The notes under the pieces are model-generated. The model saw only the letters and a list, made by a program, of their open reading frames with translations, made no database searches and had not been told where the DNA came from. A stretch of DNA of 64,000 nt from Lepidonotus clava. Lineage: Eukaryota > Annelida > Polychaeta > Phyllodocida > Polynoidae. How positions within the stretch are numbered: the first letter of the stretch is position 1; the number at the start of each line of letters is the position of its first letter. Where the stretch lies: contig OW387133.1 in NCBI GenBank assembly GCA_936440205.1, forward strand, positions 6,972,001-7,036,000, read 5' to 3'. Position numbers and translations under genes: made by a program. Shown piece after piece: positions 1-9,850 of this stretch.

Positions 1-179
1 CTTGGTCGGCTCTATGTATATATTCAACTTTGAGATCACGAACGTGACGGTAAGAGATAGATAGTGTTGGGAGAGAGGTTCTTTTTGGTGGGGAGCAAAA
101 TTACAGAAAGTGCCAAAAAAATTCCCTGGGCGGGCCAGGTGAAGCCATTTAATTCTTATCTTATACATATTGCAGTCGC

Positions 180-470
180 TGACACAGCATTTTCGAAGAG
201 GAGGGGGGGGGGGGGGGTGCAGCATAGTGGCTAAGTACTAAAACGGTGTGCATTCGCGCATATAGCATTCGCTCTTTTTGTAGATTAGGGGTACACCAAA
301 AAAGGGGGCAGGCCCTGCCCCTGGGCATCATGTTGACCATTGCTTTTCTGCAGCTTTCTAAAACTCTGACTCTATTCTTCACACACAAATAATCGGTGTA
401 GCCTCCGGATATGTTACTCCCCGCCCTCAATTTCCATTTCCAACATCCACAGGGGCGGATATCCTTTAAA
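180..470 (-). repeat. hAT-type MITE copy, decayed
   Basis: This is a reverse-oriented copy of the family best seen at 44483-44668. A G-run is followed by the family's internal block (a 'taagtactaaaac' segment, a cluster of alternating purine/pyrimidine around 'gtgcattcgc', then 'ctctttttgtagattagg'). A CAGGGGCGGAT-like terminus lies near 451. The 500-555 stretch just right of it has an imperfect inverted repeat (TGTCGCTTAT / ATAAGCGACA). No gene is seen in 1-564. Confidence 0.5.
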
Positions 471-564
471 AGTGTGTAGTGGAATCAATTTACATGAGAG
501 TGTCGCTTATTCTAGCGGCGTCGCGCGTATATGCAGCGTCATATAAGCGACATCGTATGTATAG

Positions 565-595
565 CCTGGGTTGCCGACCAAAGAAATTTTACGAA
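565..595 (+). repeat. Harbinger 5' terminal inverted repeat
   Basis: The left terminus starts CCTGGGTTGCCGACC. Its inverted partner at 9626-9656 differs at four positions out of 31. The outermost base is uncertain by 1-3 bases because the flanking TA is shared. Confidence 0.85.
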
Positions 596-599
596 GCTT

Positions 600-760
600 C
601 GTGAGTGACCACGCATCAAATTTGGTTCCAGAGAAACATCACGCATCAAAATTTTGGTGCGTCACGTTCCAAAGAAATCTCACGCATCTAACTTTTGTGT
701 CCACGAAGCTGCGCGGATCGTTCAGAAACCCGTATCTACGAAGCTGATTTTTAGCATCGT
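600..760. promoter_or_regulatory. Left subterminal repeat array of the Harbinger element
   Basis: At least five copies of a short motif around CACGCATC or its variants (CACGCATCAAA, GCGTCACG, CACGAAGCT) lie between the terminal repeat and the transposase start. The same motif recurs in both orientations near the right end. In Harbinger elements such subterminal sites are the usual targets of the Myb-like partner protein, so this is the probable binding array. That role is inferred from family knowledge. Confidence 0.55.
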
Positions 761-847
761 GATAATTAGAAAACAGTGAAAAACGCATCCCATCGCCTCC
801 AAATTAATTCTGGACATTGCCACTAGGGTCAAGAACCATTTCTCACC

Positions 848-3620
848 ATGGGTAAGCATACAAAGCTGTTTAAGCCTAATTCAAAGCTATATGTCAATTT
901 CCCTACGAATCTGTATGTAATGTGAACAAATCATCACTTTAATTACTGAAGTTAAGAGTTAACAAAATCCTGAAACCTGAAGAAGTAAGAAATGGATCAA
1001 ATTCAGTTAATTTTAATGTCATATGGGCGAAAATAGAGGTATTTGCAATAGAGAAAATGACAAAATTGTTTTCCCTCCATAATATCCCAAACCATTACTT
1101 GCGTCAGTGCTATATAGAAACAATTACTGTTCGTTTTAACTCTTCCCAAATATATAGGTCATAATAATTTCTAACGAAAACGTTTAGCATAATATTATGA
1201 TAAAACATAATTATTGTCAATTTAACAATTTTTTATTCTATTTTATTTATTCAGCACCTGCCAAGAGGGAACGTAACACCACACGCTGCAGACCCTTCCA
1301 AGACTTTGCCTTGGCCTCAGCTCTGAAGGTCAAGAACTATGCCAGGGCGCTTGGATTGAAGAGGTGCAAGAGTCAACGCATCATCAAGAAGCGTATTGAC
1401 CCAAGACAAGAGTGGCCACGCATCCAAGATTTCATGAGTCGCTTCAGACTTCCTCCTGCCTGTGTGGAGGAGCTAACAAGGGAATTTGAAGCCAGCCGTT
1501 TCCGTCCCGGGTTAGGAGAGGACGAAATGCGTGGTTCTCCCATACCCCTATTCAGCAAGGTAATATATAAATTACAAGAAAAAACACTTATTAAACTCCA
1601 TATTGCGTTTCTCTTTCTTCTGTCTAATAATTATTGAACGATTTGATGCGAATGAAATATTGGAAATTAAATATTTAAGCCACGTAACTAAATATAAATT
1701 GTTGGTCTAAAAAATGAGAAATAAAAAAATATGTTTTTTTCCGCTTTCTTACACAGGTTTGCTACGCCTTGAGGTATCTGGGGACCGGCTCCTACTATGC
1801 TGTAGTGCGTGACACGCAGGGAGGCGTTTCGCGGTCAAGCGTGGGTAGAGCTGTGGACGCCTTCGTGAAATTCTTAGTTTCACGATACCATCGTTACGTG
1901 AAGTTCCCCAAGGTATATTATTGTAGAGATGAAATATAGTCGCACTTAGTGTACTTTTAGATCTCAGAGAATAACAACATAATACATCTTTGTTTGAAAT
2001 CGTCTTCACCTTTATTTAAATATATTGAACATCACTTTCCATACAACCACTGTGAAGCTTTACACACTTCAATACTATGTGCATGTTAAAGTCTTAAACC
2101 CACAAATAAATAATATTCATTTTCCAACACGTTACATTTCAAGGGACAAAAACTTCACGAAGTGGCGATCCGTTTCTCTGAGAAACACGATGTGCATCAG
2201 TGCGTGGGTTGTATTGACGGAACGTTGATTCCCATCAAGCGGCCAGTGCGCAACAAACATGCCTACGTCTGCCGAAAAGCCTACCATGCATTGAACGTCT
2301 TGGTATGTACTAATGTAAAATAGTTGAAACATTACATCCCTGTTAACAAACCAGACAGTTTTAAAAACCTGTAGATTAGCATAGAAAACTTTCATAATAC
2401 ATGACTGAAACAGTAAGTATTTCCATGCAATTATCTAGCAGTGCACACTGTACATTTGTAATCAATGAAAATATTCTGCTGACACCTAGATGTATTTCAG
2501 ATTTTTTTTTTTACATCACGAATCTACATCTACGTCTTATTTTCTATTTCAGCTTGCATGTGACCATGATGAGCGCATCATGTTTGTTGAGAGTGGGATG
2601 GCTGGATGTCACCATGACCAGTCTGTTCTGGAACAATCAGACTTGGGTCATCACCTGCGCTACCTGAATCGTCTTGGAAATTACTTCCTTCTTGGTGACT
2701 CTGGGTACGTTACTAACATTCTATCACCCTTGATTCCAGCACTACTTAAATATATTTATATCATGACCAAAGAAACACTTTTACGATCCTTTAATGAAAA
2801 CAATTTAAATCCTAAGTTCGATTCGTTCCTTCTGCACAGTCCACATAATCATTACCGTGAACAAACATTATAAAAACTGTTATGACTCGATTACCATTTG
2901 TTACAGATACGCATTGAGCCCGCAAGTGCTCACCCCATTCCGTTGTGACGTGTTGTCTGACCTCACCGAACCACAACGCAAGTACCAAGTCGCGCATGTT
3001 ACAGCACGAAGTTCAGTTGAGCGCTGCATAGGGCAACTGAAGGGACGTTGGAGGTACGTACATCAAAAATAATTCGATACATGGCAAAATATTTATGTAA
3101 TCCTATAATGCCGTTTGAAAGACGGTTATGTATTTCTTTATCAATTTTCTGACGATTCTAATTGCTTCCCCAAGACGTAACGAAACATTTGTGATCATAA
3201 TATCTCAAACAAATATGAATTATTTTTTACAGATGTCTTTCTCGCTCGGGCGGTGGGGTCATGCAGATGGAGCCCCTACAGGCGTCTTGGGCAATCAAAG
3301 CCTGCTGCATCCTGCACAATCGGTACATTGACTGGGGGCTACGCAAGTTGAAGCCAGGCCAGAGTGTCGACCCTGTCAGTGAACAGCACATCCAGGAAGA
3401 GGCAGCTAAACGCTTCCGTGTCAACAACGCTGGAATCGATGCGGAGAATGTTCCCAACGCATTCGAAGAGATCAGCGAGACATACGGGCCTTACCACGCT
3501 GGTCAACTGCGCCGAAACACCTACATCTACAACCGGTATGGAGGTGAACGTCCAGCCATGCTACGCACTAGGCGAGGACGGGGACGTGGCCGTGGTCGAC
3601 GCGGCGGTGCGCGTGATTAG
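848..3620 (+). CDS. Harbinger DDE transposase, seven exons
   Basis: This is a HARBI1/PIF-type nuclease that would cut and join the element's ends. Coding exons: 848-851, 1255-1559, 1757-1912, 2144-2302, 2553-2704, 2907-3053, 3233-3620. All introns are GT-AG, phases agree throughout, and the total of 1,311 nt gives 436 residues with no break. The first coding exon is only four bases: ATG G at 848 in a good context (ACCATGG), followed at once by a GTAAGC donor. This gives an N-terminus of M-A-P-A-K-R-E-R. The catalytic triad is visible: D180 in GCIDGTLI, D257 in LLGDSGYAL, and E297 in SSVERCIGQLKGRW. The family's HDQSVL motif (about 229-234) and the CCILHN motif after the last acidic residue are also present. 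The C-terminus is Arg/Gly-rich (RGRGRGRGRRGG), suggesting nucleic-acid or nuclear interaction. The gene runs convergently towards the Myb-like partner. Confidence 0.93.
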
Positions 3621-3693
3621 ACACAGAGTTAACGTCTGTATATAGTAATATGATACGTCAGACTGTAAGGTTCGTGAAAGACACGTGAAAGAA

Positions 3694-3699
3694 AATAAA
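3694..3699 (+). terminator. Poly(A) signal of transposase
   Basis: AATAAA lies about 75 bases past the transposase stop codon, in an A-rich stretch. It fits 3' end formation between the two convergent genes. Confidence 0.6.
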
Positions 3700-4021
3700 A
3701 GCTTATCTATTGTACAAACGGTGTTTCACTCTCTCATTACATTCCTATAAGTACACATCATGATATATTTAAAGATACAAGTAGAGAGGACGCTTCGTTT
3801 TTCAAAGATACATATTTAACTATCTAAATTTACACATAGCTTCACTTGGCCTCACCAATATTGTATACCTGTAAAATTAGAAATTCTAATGGGAAATAGA
3901 TAAATATTCTATGCGCCATACATGAACAAGATAGTCACGCATACGCATCAGCTGTTCTTCGTTTTAAAAACCACGTTAAGAAATACATATATCAGACACA
4001 GTATTGAAAACATAAGCAAGA

Positions 4022-4864
4022 TTAACTGTCACTAGTGCCAGGCTGTGGTTTGTCAAATGTAGGTTCTTCCAGGTCCTGCGATTCATCAGCCGAATGTGAG
4101 ATATTGGGTCGGGAGGGTGTGGGCCATGAATAAAGGCCATGTTCTACCACCGGGCCTTGATGTGGAGGAGGAGAATATCTCCTCTCCGAATTATCTTCAA
4201 ATAGACTACCACTTCTAAGATTTTGCGGACTGATTACTACAGCTTCCGTTTCGGTAGTATCCTCACTCGATGCCCTACTAGTTACGTACTTAGGATCCCC
4301 TGGCCTGGGTTTGAAAGTAACTACTGTGGTGTTTTGAGACTCTACGTTCTGGCTTTCCTCCCTTTGCGTACTACTTGCTGCAGGTACCATGTCAGATTCG
4401 TTGGCAGGATCGTCTACGTCACTTTTAATTTCCACCGGAGTTACTGTTTGCCTTGTACCCTGCGCAACTACCAGCGCTGCTTTGATGACTTCGGCCGCCT
4501 CCTCAATGCGTTTCGCAGTGCTGCGTAGCGCTATCATATGAATATGTACCTTATCAACTTGGGATTTAACACTAAAAACTTCATTGCCAAGGGCTTCTAC
4601 ATTTCCCTTAACAGCGAATAAAGTTGCCTCTGATGTCTGCTGATCGTTTTTAATTAAGTTTATGTCTGAGTACATAGTTTGAAGATCTACACGTGTACAT
4701 AGTAATTCATCTTTTAAGGATTGATTAGCGTTATTCTGAGTGGTGTGTTGCATCTTGGCGTTGTGCTGCTCGGCTTTTAAGCCCGCCATATCAACACGGA
4801 CGTTCATGACGGTGGCTTTCACTGCTTTGATGTCCCCCTCACAAGTACTTGTCCTTTGCCGCAT
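4022..4864 (-). CDS. Out-of-frame coiled-coil continuation of the partner gene
   Basis: This frame overlaps the 3' end of the partner gene by about 25 bases and runs 280 codons to a stop at 4022. It opens at an internal ATG but is best read as the rest of the same coiled coil: hydrophobic residues recur every 3-4 positions (for example AVKATVMNVRVDMAGLK, VEALGNEVFSVKSQVDKVHI). An acidic, Ser/Thr/Pro-rich tail follows, ending QPGTSDS. The preceding frame stops at 4839 next to a run of five G's (C's on the plus strand) at about 4834-4838. A one-base slip there, either real decay or a sequencing or assembly error, would explain the two frames. No intron of credible size bridges them. The alternative is that the 750-residue form is complete and this is a relic of a longer ancestor. 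Confidence 0.55.
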   Translation of the reverse strand: MRQRTSTCEGDIKAVKATVMNVRVDMAGLKAEQHNAKMQHTTQNNANQSLKDELLCTRVDLQTMYSDINLIKNDQQTSEATLFAVKGNVEALGNEVFSVKSQVDKVHIHMIALRSTAKRIEEAAEVIKAALVVAQGTRQTVTPVEIKSDVDDPANESDMVPAASSTQREESQNVESQNTTVVTFKPRPGDPKYVTSRASSEDTTETEAVVISPQNLRSGSLFEDNSERRYSPPPHQGPVVEHGLYSWPTPSRPNISHSADESQDLEEPTFDKPQPGTSDS

Positions 4865-7800
4865 CGATGAAACGTTGGTCTACAACTTCTTGGCTGATAG
4901 TACTCAAATCCGACTGAAAGACCTCCAGAACATTTTTAATGTCATGTACATCCGTAGGCACGTTGGTGGTCCGAGTCAACTGACTTTGTAGGGCTGACAT
5001 CTCGTGTCTGGTTTTCTGCAGCTCCTCTACGAACATCTTATGAGTTGGTGCGCTGCGTGAGGTTGCATCCCTATCTTGATTTGCTGGGTTGCTCGATTTC
5101 TCCAAAGTTGTCCGTGTCTCCCCGTCTTTAGGTACCGCACCAGAGTCACTTTCTTGTGGTTTGTCCTCTTCTTCGTGGTCCGACGGAGGCCTTCCTAATG
5201 CTGCGGACACTGGCTTTTTCGTTTGACCACGCATTCCCACAGAATCCTTCACGTAGTATGCGGGAAATCGAGTGCCGGTCAGAGAGTAGTTGAAGCTGAC
5301 GTCCAAATCGTCATATTCGGCTGGCATCTTGAGAATTGGAGACAAAGGCACGTTTGAAGATGGAGGATCTGAAAGCAGGAATGATTACTGTAGTGGTATT
5401 TGTAACAAGAAATGATTATCAGGTTCTGAAATATTGTTAGACATTAATGTATTTCCTACCATATTTTTAATAAAAGAATTCTCTACAGATCTTCAATAAT
5501 GTTGTTACACACTTTTAAATATTCTTGTGTTAAATGATTGATTTTATATGTATCTTTGAACATTACAAACCTATATATTTATTTAAGTACGTAGCATTTA
5601 CAAATATCACACTTACCCTTGAACGCTTCTTTTGCAGCCGTTGACGCCAAGTACTCGAGTTGATGTTTGGCAACCGACGAGTCTTCCACATCCGAAGCCA
5701 CCAAGGACATGGACTGTTGAGAAGCATCACGGGTAGGAGTTGGAAGTTCTTCCCTCTCTATCTTCTCAGGTTCGGCCGGACATTTCACCTCCCCGCCTCT
5801 CTCCAACGTTTCAAAAGATGACTGAGGTGTCGTGTTCACAACTGTAAAAGCAAGTCAAAATAGTAAGACAATAATAACTGTCATCCGATTACATTTTCAC
5901 GCATCGAAGAATGTTTGTACGAATCTATTTTAGTACTGTTTTTAGTAAGTGGCGCCGATAATGTTCATAATATTCATAGAAATTTGTGTACCTCAAACAT
6001 TGATATCATGTAATTTCTAATACTTATTATTGTTTGAAACTGAAGTGATATAAAAGTTAATTATGAACCACGTGTCTTATTAATTGTACAGTTAATATTT
6101 TGATTTTTTACCTTTAGCTGGGCTGTAATCATCCTGGGCGAAGTCGTCACCGTCGCTTTCCTTACCGGAGTTCGTGAAGACATCGCTGCGGTCGCGTTTG
6201 GTGCGTACTCGTCTCCCTGGAGGAAGTGACGCAGCCCTTGCTTTCTCCTCAGCAGTCGGAGCGGGGATGGTTAAATGTGTCGCTGACGTCGTTAGACCTT
6301 AAAATAAACGTGAATTTGTTTAGATTATTTCAAGTCGCTCAGCTAGATTAATAAAATGTGAAAATAAAACTTATAACCCTCCAGATTAATTTATTTTGAT
6401 CATATAGACCTGTTTTCTTAGTAATAAACCTGTACGTATACATTCAATTTGTGTTTAGTATTGTTTACTTCTAAAGTGTCATTGATAGTTATAGATAACA
6501 AATTTATGCAGATAATGATGCCCTACGAATCTATTTACATCAACGCAACAAATCGTCAATCCTAAGCGCAACAAAGTTTTATGGCATTGCGTTAAATAAA
6601 GAAAAAGGATGTTGTTTCCTACTATTGATTATATCTGTTAACATTAAGGGTTTACTATCACAATTCTTAAATTTAGATTTTGATGCTAGTTTTTTAACAT
6701 GGTTAGATTTTTTTTATTTACGTACCAAACTGTTTTTTTAATTCTTCAAAAGTCTGGTCTCCTGTAGATGTTGACGGTTCCTGAGGCACTGCCGAAGCTA
6801 CTTTTGCTCTTTTCTTGGGCAGGACAGACTTGACATCTGTATACGTCTCGATGGCTTTCTTCTGTTCCTCCTCGGCCTCTTCGAATTGACGTTCCTCCGC
6901 CTCTGAATCGTCACCCTCTTCTGGTGTGTCGATGCTCGTTTTTTTTGCCCCTGCAATAACTTCAAATATTAAGGGAGACATTAAGTTTAGCATAGGATTT
7001 TTTTCTGTACCACGGATGCGCAATTGCTAACCCTAAATTACTTTAAATAGTTATTATTTCTGGTTTCTTAGACCTAGAATAAGGGCCTAATTCTGTCAGT
7101 TATGTACACATATGGATTTTTATTTTGCTTAATATATATTAAGTGTATGTTTATGGTTTGATTCCTTCAGTTAAACGGCAATACACGAAGCTGTATCTAA
7201 TTACCTTGTATACAATAACTCGCCGTTCTCAAATACCAATAATACCAGCATGATTACCAAAGTAATTTTCTGATGCGTACGATGTTTCATTAAGTAGTTT
7301 TTTCAATATTTAGACAACATATATACTCACAGCCAGAGCATTCGACGCCCCAAAACTCCAAGCACAGAATTTCTATCTCAGTGAGGCCCTCACTCTCAGG
7401 CATAGGCGGCGCTCCCGTCCCACCGTACTTGCTTTCCAGTTTACGTTTCTGTTAAGATAATATTAAACTAGTTGATGAAAAGATCGTATTTTTGGGGGGT
7501 AGAAATGAACAACGAATCTTCTTTTGCAAAAGTACTGAATTATAATTGTGGATGAAAAGATCGCATTGTTCCTGAAAAGATTGTATTTTTTTTTTGGGTA
7601 GGAATTAACAACGAATCTTGTTTTGTAAAAGTACTGAAGGACATTTTTTAACTCATTGCCTGTAATATTTAGTTCAGAGATGCATTTATTTTTTTATAGC
7701 GCTAACATCTTATTTGACGCATCTATAATTTTTGTGAGTACTATTTTGAAGGTATTTTTCTCACCTTGTCTTTTGTCTTGGACTTGTGCTCACAAATCTT

Positions 7801-8993
7801 TTTCCATATGTACTTCTTCCGCCGATGTATCCCAGTTCGTGACTCTGAAGCCCGCTGCATTCTCTTGTAGATCTTCTTCCTCCGGGCTTTACGTTGCTCT
7901 GGACTGACTTCGTCTCCAAAGATATTGATAACCGCATTTCTGAAAGGGGAAACAAAAAAGTTATTTTTGGTGGTCTCTTTTTTATTGTGCTTTATGAACA
8001 AATGTGGCATCACAATAATAAGATTTTAATCTAAAGTCCTTCTTCAATTACGTTCAGTTTCTGTTAAAATAATTTGTAGTGGGTAAGTTATATTGACGAA
8101 TCATATAACATATTTACATCATTATATAACGAGAACAGCGAGTTATTGTATACAATGACATTAGATAGAGCTTCGTGTATTGACAGTTAATTATCATACC
8201 TGTCTTCGCGGCCGGTCTCGTAGTAAGCCAGCATCTCTTTGTTGGTGAAGTTCCCGTGCGTCGGTTGACCCTCGTCTTCGGTGTTTGAGCTACACCAAGA
8301 CAGGGGCTTCAGACTTTTCCGGGCCGCTCCCTGTGGCGTCGCCTTGGAAGAGCTGCGGGTGTTTTTTTTCTCGGTTGGGGTTGCTTGCTGTGCCTTTGCT
8401 CGCTGACGAGTGGTAGGTGTTGAAGTTGCTGCCTTACTTTTGGATCTTCCACGACCACGCCCCTTTTTTGGTAGAGTAGGTAGAGGCGAGCTCGACTCGT
8501 CAGAGGCAGGGGCTTTCACCGGTGAGTATGTAGGGTCACGATGCTCATCGTCTTCCTGAACTTCGGTTGTCTTTTGTCTTTTGGCCTTCTGTTCTGCGGC
8601 GGCATCCTGGGGCCTTTTTTTACCATCTATTTTCGTGGGCGGGTGTCCACGACCGAACTTCGCCAATGCTGGCGATCCAGTATCCGGATTTGAGTTCTTA
8701 CGTGTGGTCGAGGGTGGGTTTTTCTGTGGGGTGTTCTCGTCGACGACGATGACTTCGGAGTCGGGCGCTTTATCCTCGGACGGCTTGGAGTCATAAGAAC
8801 TCATCATCTTCTCCAGTTTTAGACGTTCGACCGCCCTCTTTCGTCGACGCGAATCTTTCAGCATCATCTCGACGTGTGGTCGGTCACAGTCCTTTACCCC
8901 TCGGCCGATCAGTTTGAGGCAGTTGGCGATGGTTTGATTGCATTCTGCAATTTCTTCGTCTGGATCAGAGTTGACCATCTCAAGCGACGACAT
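4839..8993 (-). CDS. Harbinger Myb/SANT-like partner protein, seven exons
   Basis: Exons read right to left: 8993-8200, 7939-7765, 7448-7331, 6950-6726, 6297-6112, 5841-5617, 5368-4839. Donors and acceptors are GT-AG, every junction phase agrees, and the 2,253 nt give 750 residues. Residues about 1-245 are charged and low-complexity with a K/R-rich, AT-hook-like GRGRGRSKSK stretch. Residues about 249-330 look like a trihelix or Myb/SANT-like domain (FTNKEML..., SRTGIHRRKKYIWKKIC, KTKDKKRKLESK). They are followed by GGTGAPP and an acidic 'LTEIEILCLEF' segment of the kind found after Myb/SANT-like domains in NAIF1/Harbinger partners. Residues about 363-620 are acidic and disordered. The last about 80 residues are heptad-like. 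A CTGCAG acceptor directly precedes the ATG, so a non-coding 5' exon ending near 9183 is likely. Expected role: nuclear import of the transposase and binding of the element's ends. The domain assignment is by pattern only. Confidence 0.8.
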
Positions 8994-9439
8994 CTGCAGG
9001 GAAAATGAAGTCAGATAATTAGGTCACCATCTAACACAATTTGACCATGTTTTTTACCGCGAAATTAGGGATTTTCGTGATATTTACAGGGTTTTGGCGG
9101 CCTATTTTGAAATCTATGGATTCAGTATAGTCATATAGGGTTCATCACAACGTTACATGTTCTTGATTAATAAGATATTTACCTTGATGAAGTTTCCGAT
9201 GACAACCACCGCGAGTAAGTTTCTTCGTCCCAAGCGTCACTCCACGTTTACGTCACCTTTCGCTGGTTTCAACTGTATTACTATTAGTTTAGATGTATGC
9301 TTGCCGGGAACAAGTTCAGCGGAAAGGTTTCCGGCGGTCTGCTTCGTTGATTAATGCGAATACGCTGACTACCAGCGAATGCCTGGCAAAACCGGAAGTG
9401 ACGTATCGGCAAAATTTTGGCCGCCATTGTTGACCTACT

Positions 9440-9625
9440 TAAAATGATGCGTGAATCGACTCACGAAGCGACGCATCGATTCGTTGCGTGAGTGTCTCAC
9501 GCATCGATTTTGGTCTTTCACGAATCAAAAATTACACGCATCAAATTGGTCACGCACCGTTCTCTGGAAGCTCCGTGAAAAAAGATTCGTGAAAATGTCA
9601 CGAATCTTTTGTACTAAAAGACGGA
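9440..9625. promoter_or_regulatory. Right subterminal repeat array of the Harbinger element
   Basis: GATGCGTGA / TCACGCATC / ACGAATC motifs are packed here in both orientations (for example around 9443, 9467, 9498, 9534 and 9549). They mirror the left array at 600-760. They lie upstream of the minus-strand partner gene, so they may also overlap its promoter. Confidence 0.55.
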
Positions 9626-9656
9626 TTCGTAGAATTTCTTTGGTCGGCACTCCTGG
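9626..9656 (-). repeat. Harbinger 3' terminal inverted repeat
   Basis: Read on the minus strand it starts CCAGGAGTGCCGACC and matches the left terminus at 27 of 31 positions. CTATG follows on the plus strand. Confidence 0.85.
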
Positions 9657-9805
9657 TCTATGAAAACGATAAGCTTCAGATTTCAATTTGATTATACTAC
9701 TCATCACGTACTCATACCTTGTCACGTATACAATTAAGACAATTCATATTCAATCCTGTCGAGTACACAGTGAAGCTTATTGAAGCGGCGCGCCCTTGGT
9801 TGGCG

Positions 9806-9806
<1 letters not shown>

Positions 9807-9848
<42 letters not shown>
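9807..9848. repeat. (TA)n microsatellite
   Basis: About 21 uninterrupted TA units. Confidence 0.95.

Positions 9849-9850
<2 letters not shown>

Larger units (their letters stand above)
565..9656. mobile_element. PIF/Harbinger DNA transposon, 9.1 kb, apparently autonomous
   Basis: The element is bounded by 31 bp terminal inverted repeats that match at 27 of 31 positions (565-595 and, inverted, 9626-9656), sharing the block TGCCGACCAAAGAAATT. It carries two convergent intron-containing genes: a Harbinger DDE transposase (848-3620, plus) and a Myb/SANT-like partner (8993-4839, minus). This is the two-protein layout known for PIF/Harbinger. The target duplication cannot be fixed from one copy; both ends abut a TA-containing triplet (ATA on the left, CTA on the right), so a 2-3 bp TA/TWA duplication is likely. 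About 9 kb is large for the superfamily, whose members are usually around 3-6 kb. The extra length lies in introns and in the long partner gene. The unbroken transposase frame and consistent splice phases suggest recent activity. Confidence 0.88.

Noticed and set aside
161-430. Minus-strand open frame of about 89 codons
   Set aside because: It lies in a G-run-bearing hAT-type MITE and its poly-Pro comes from the homopolymer; not coding.
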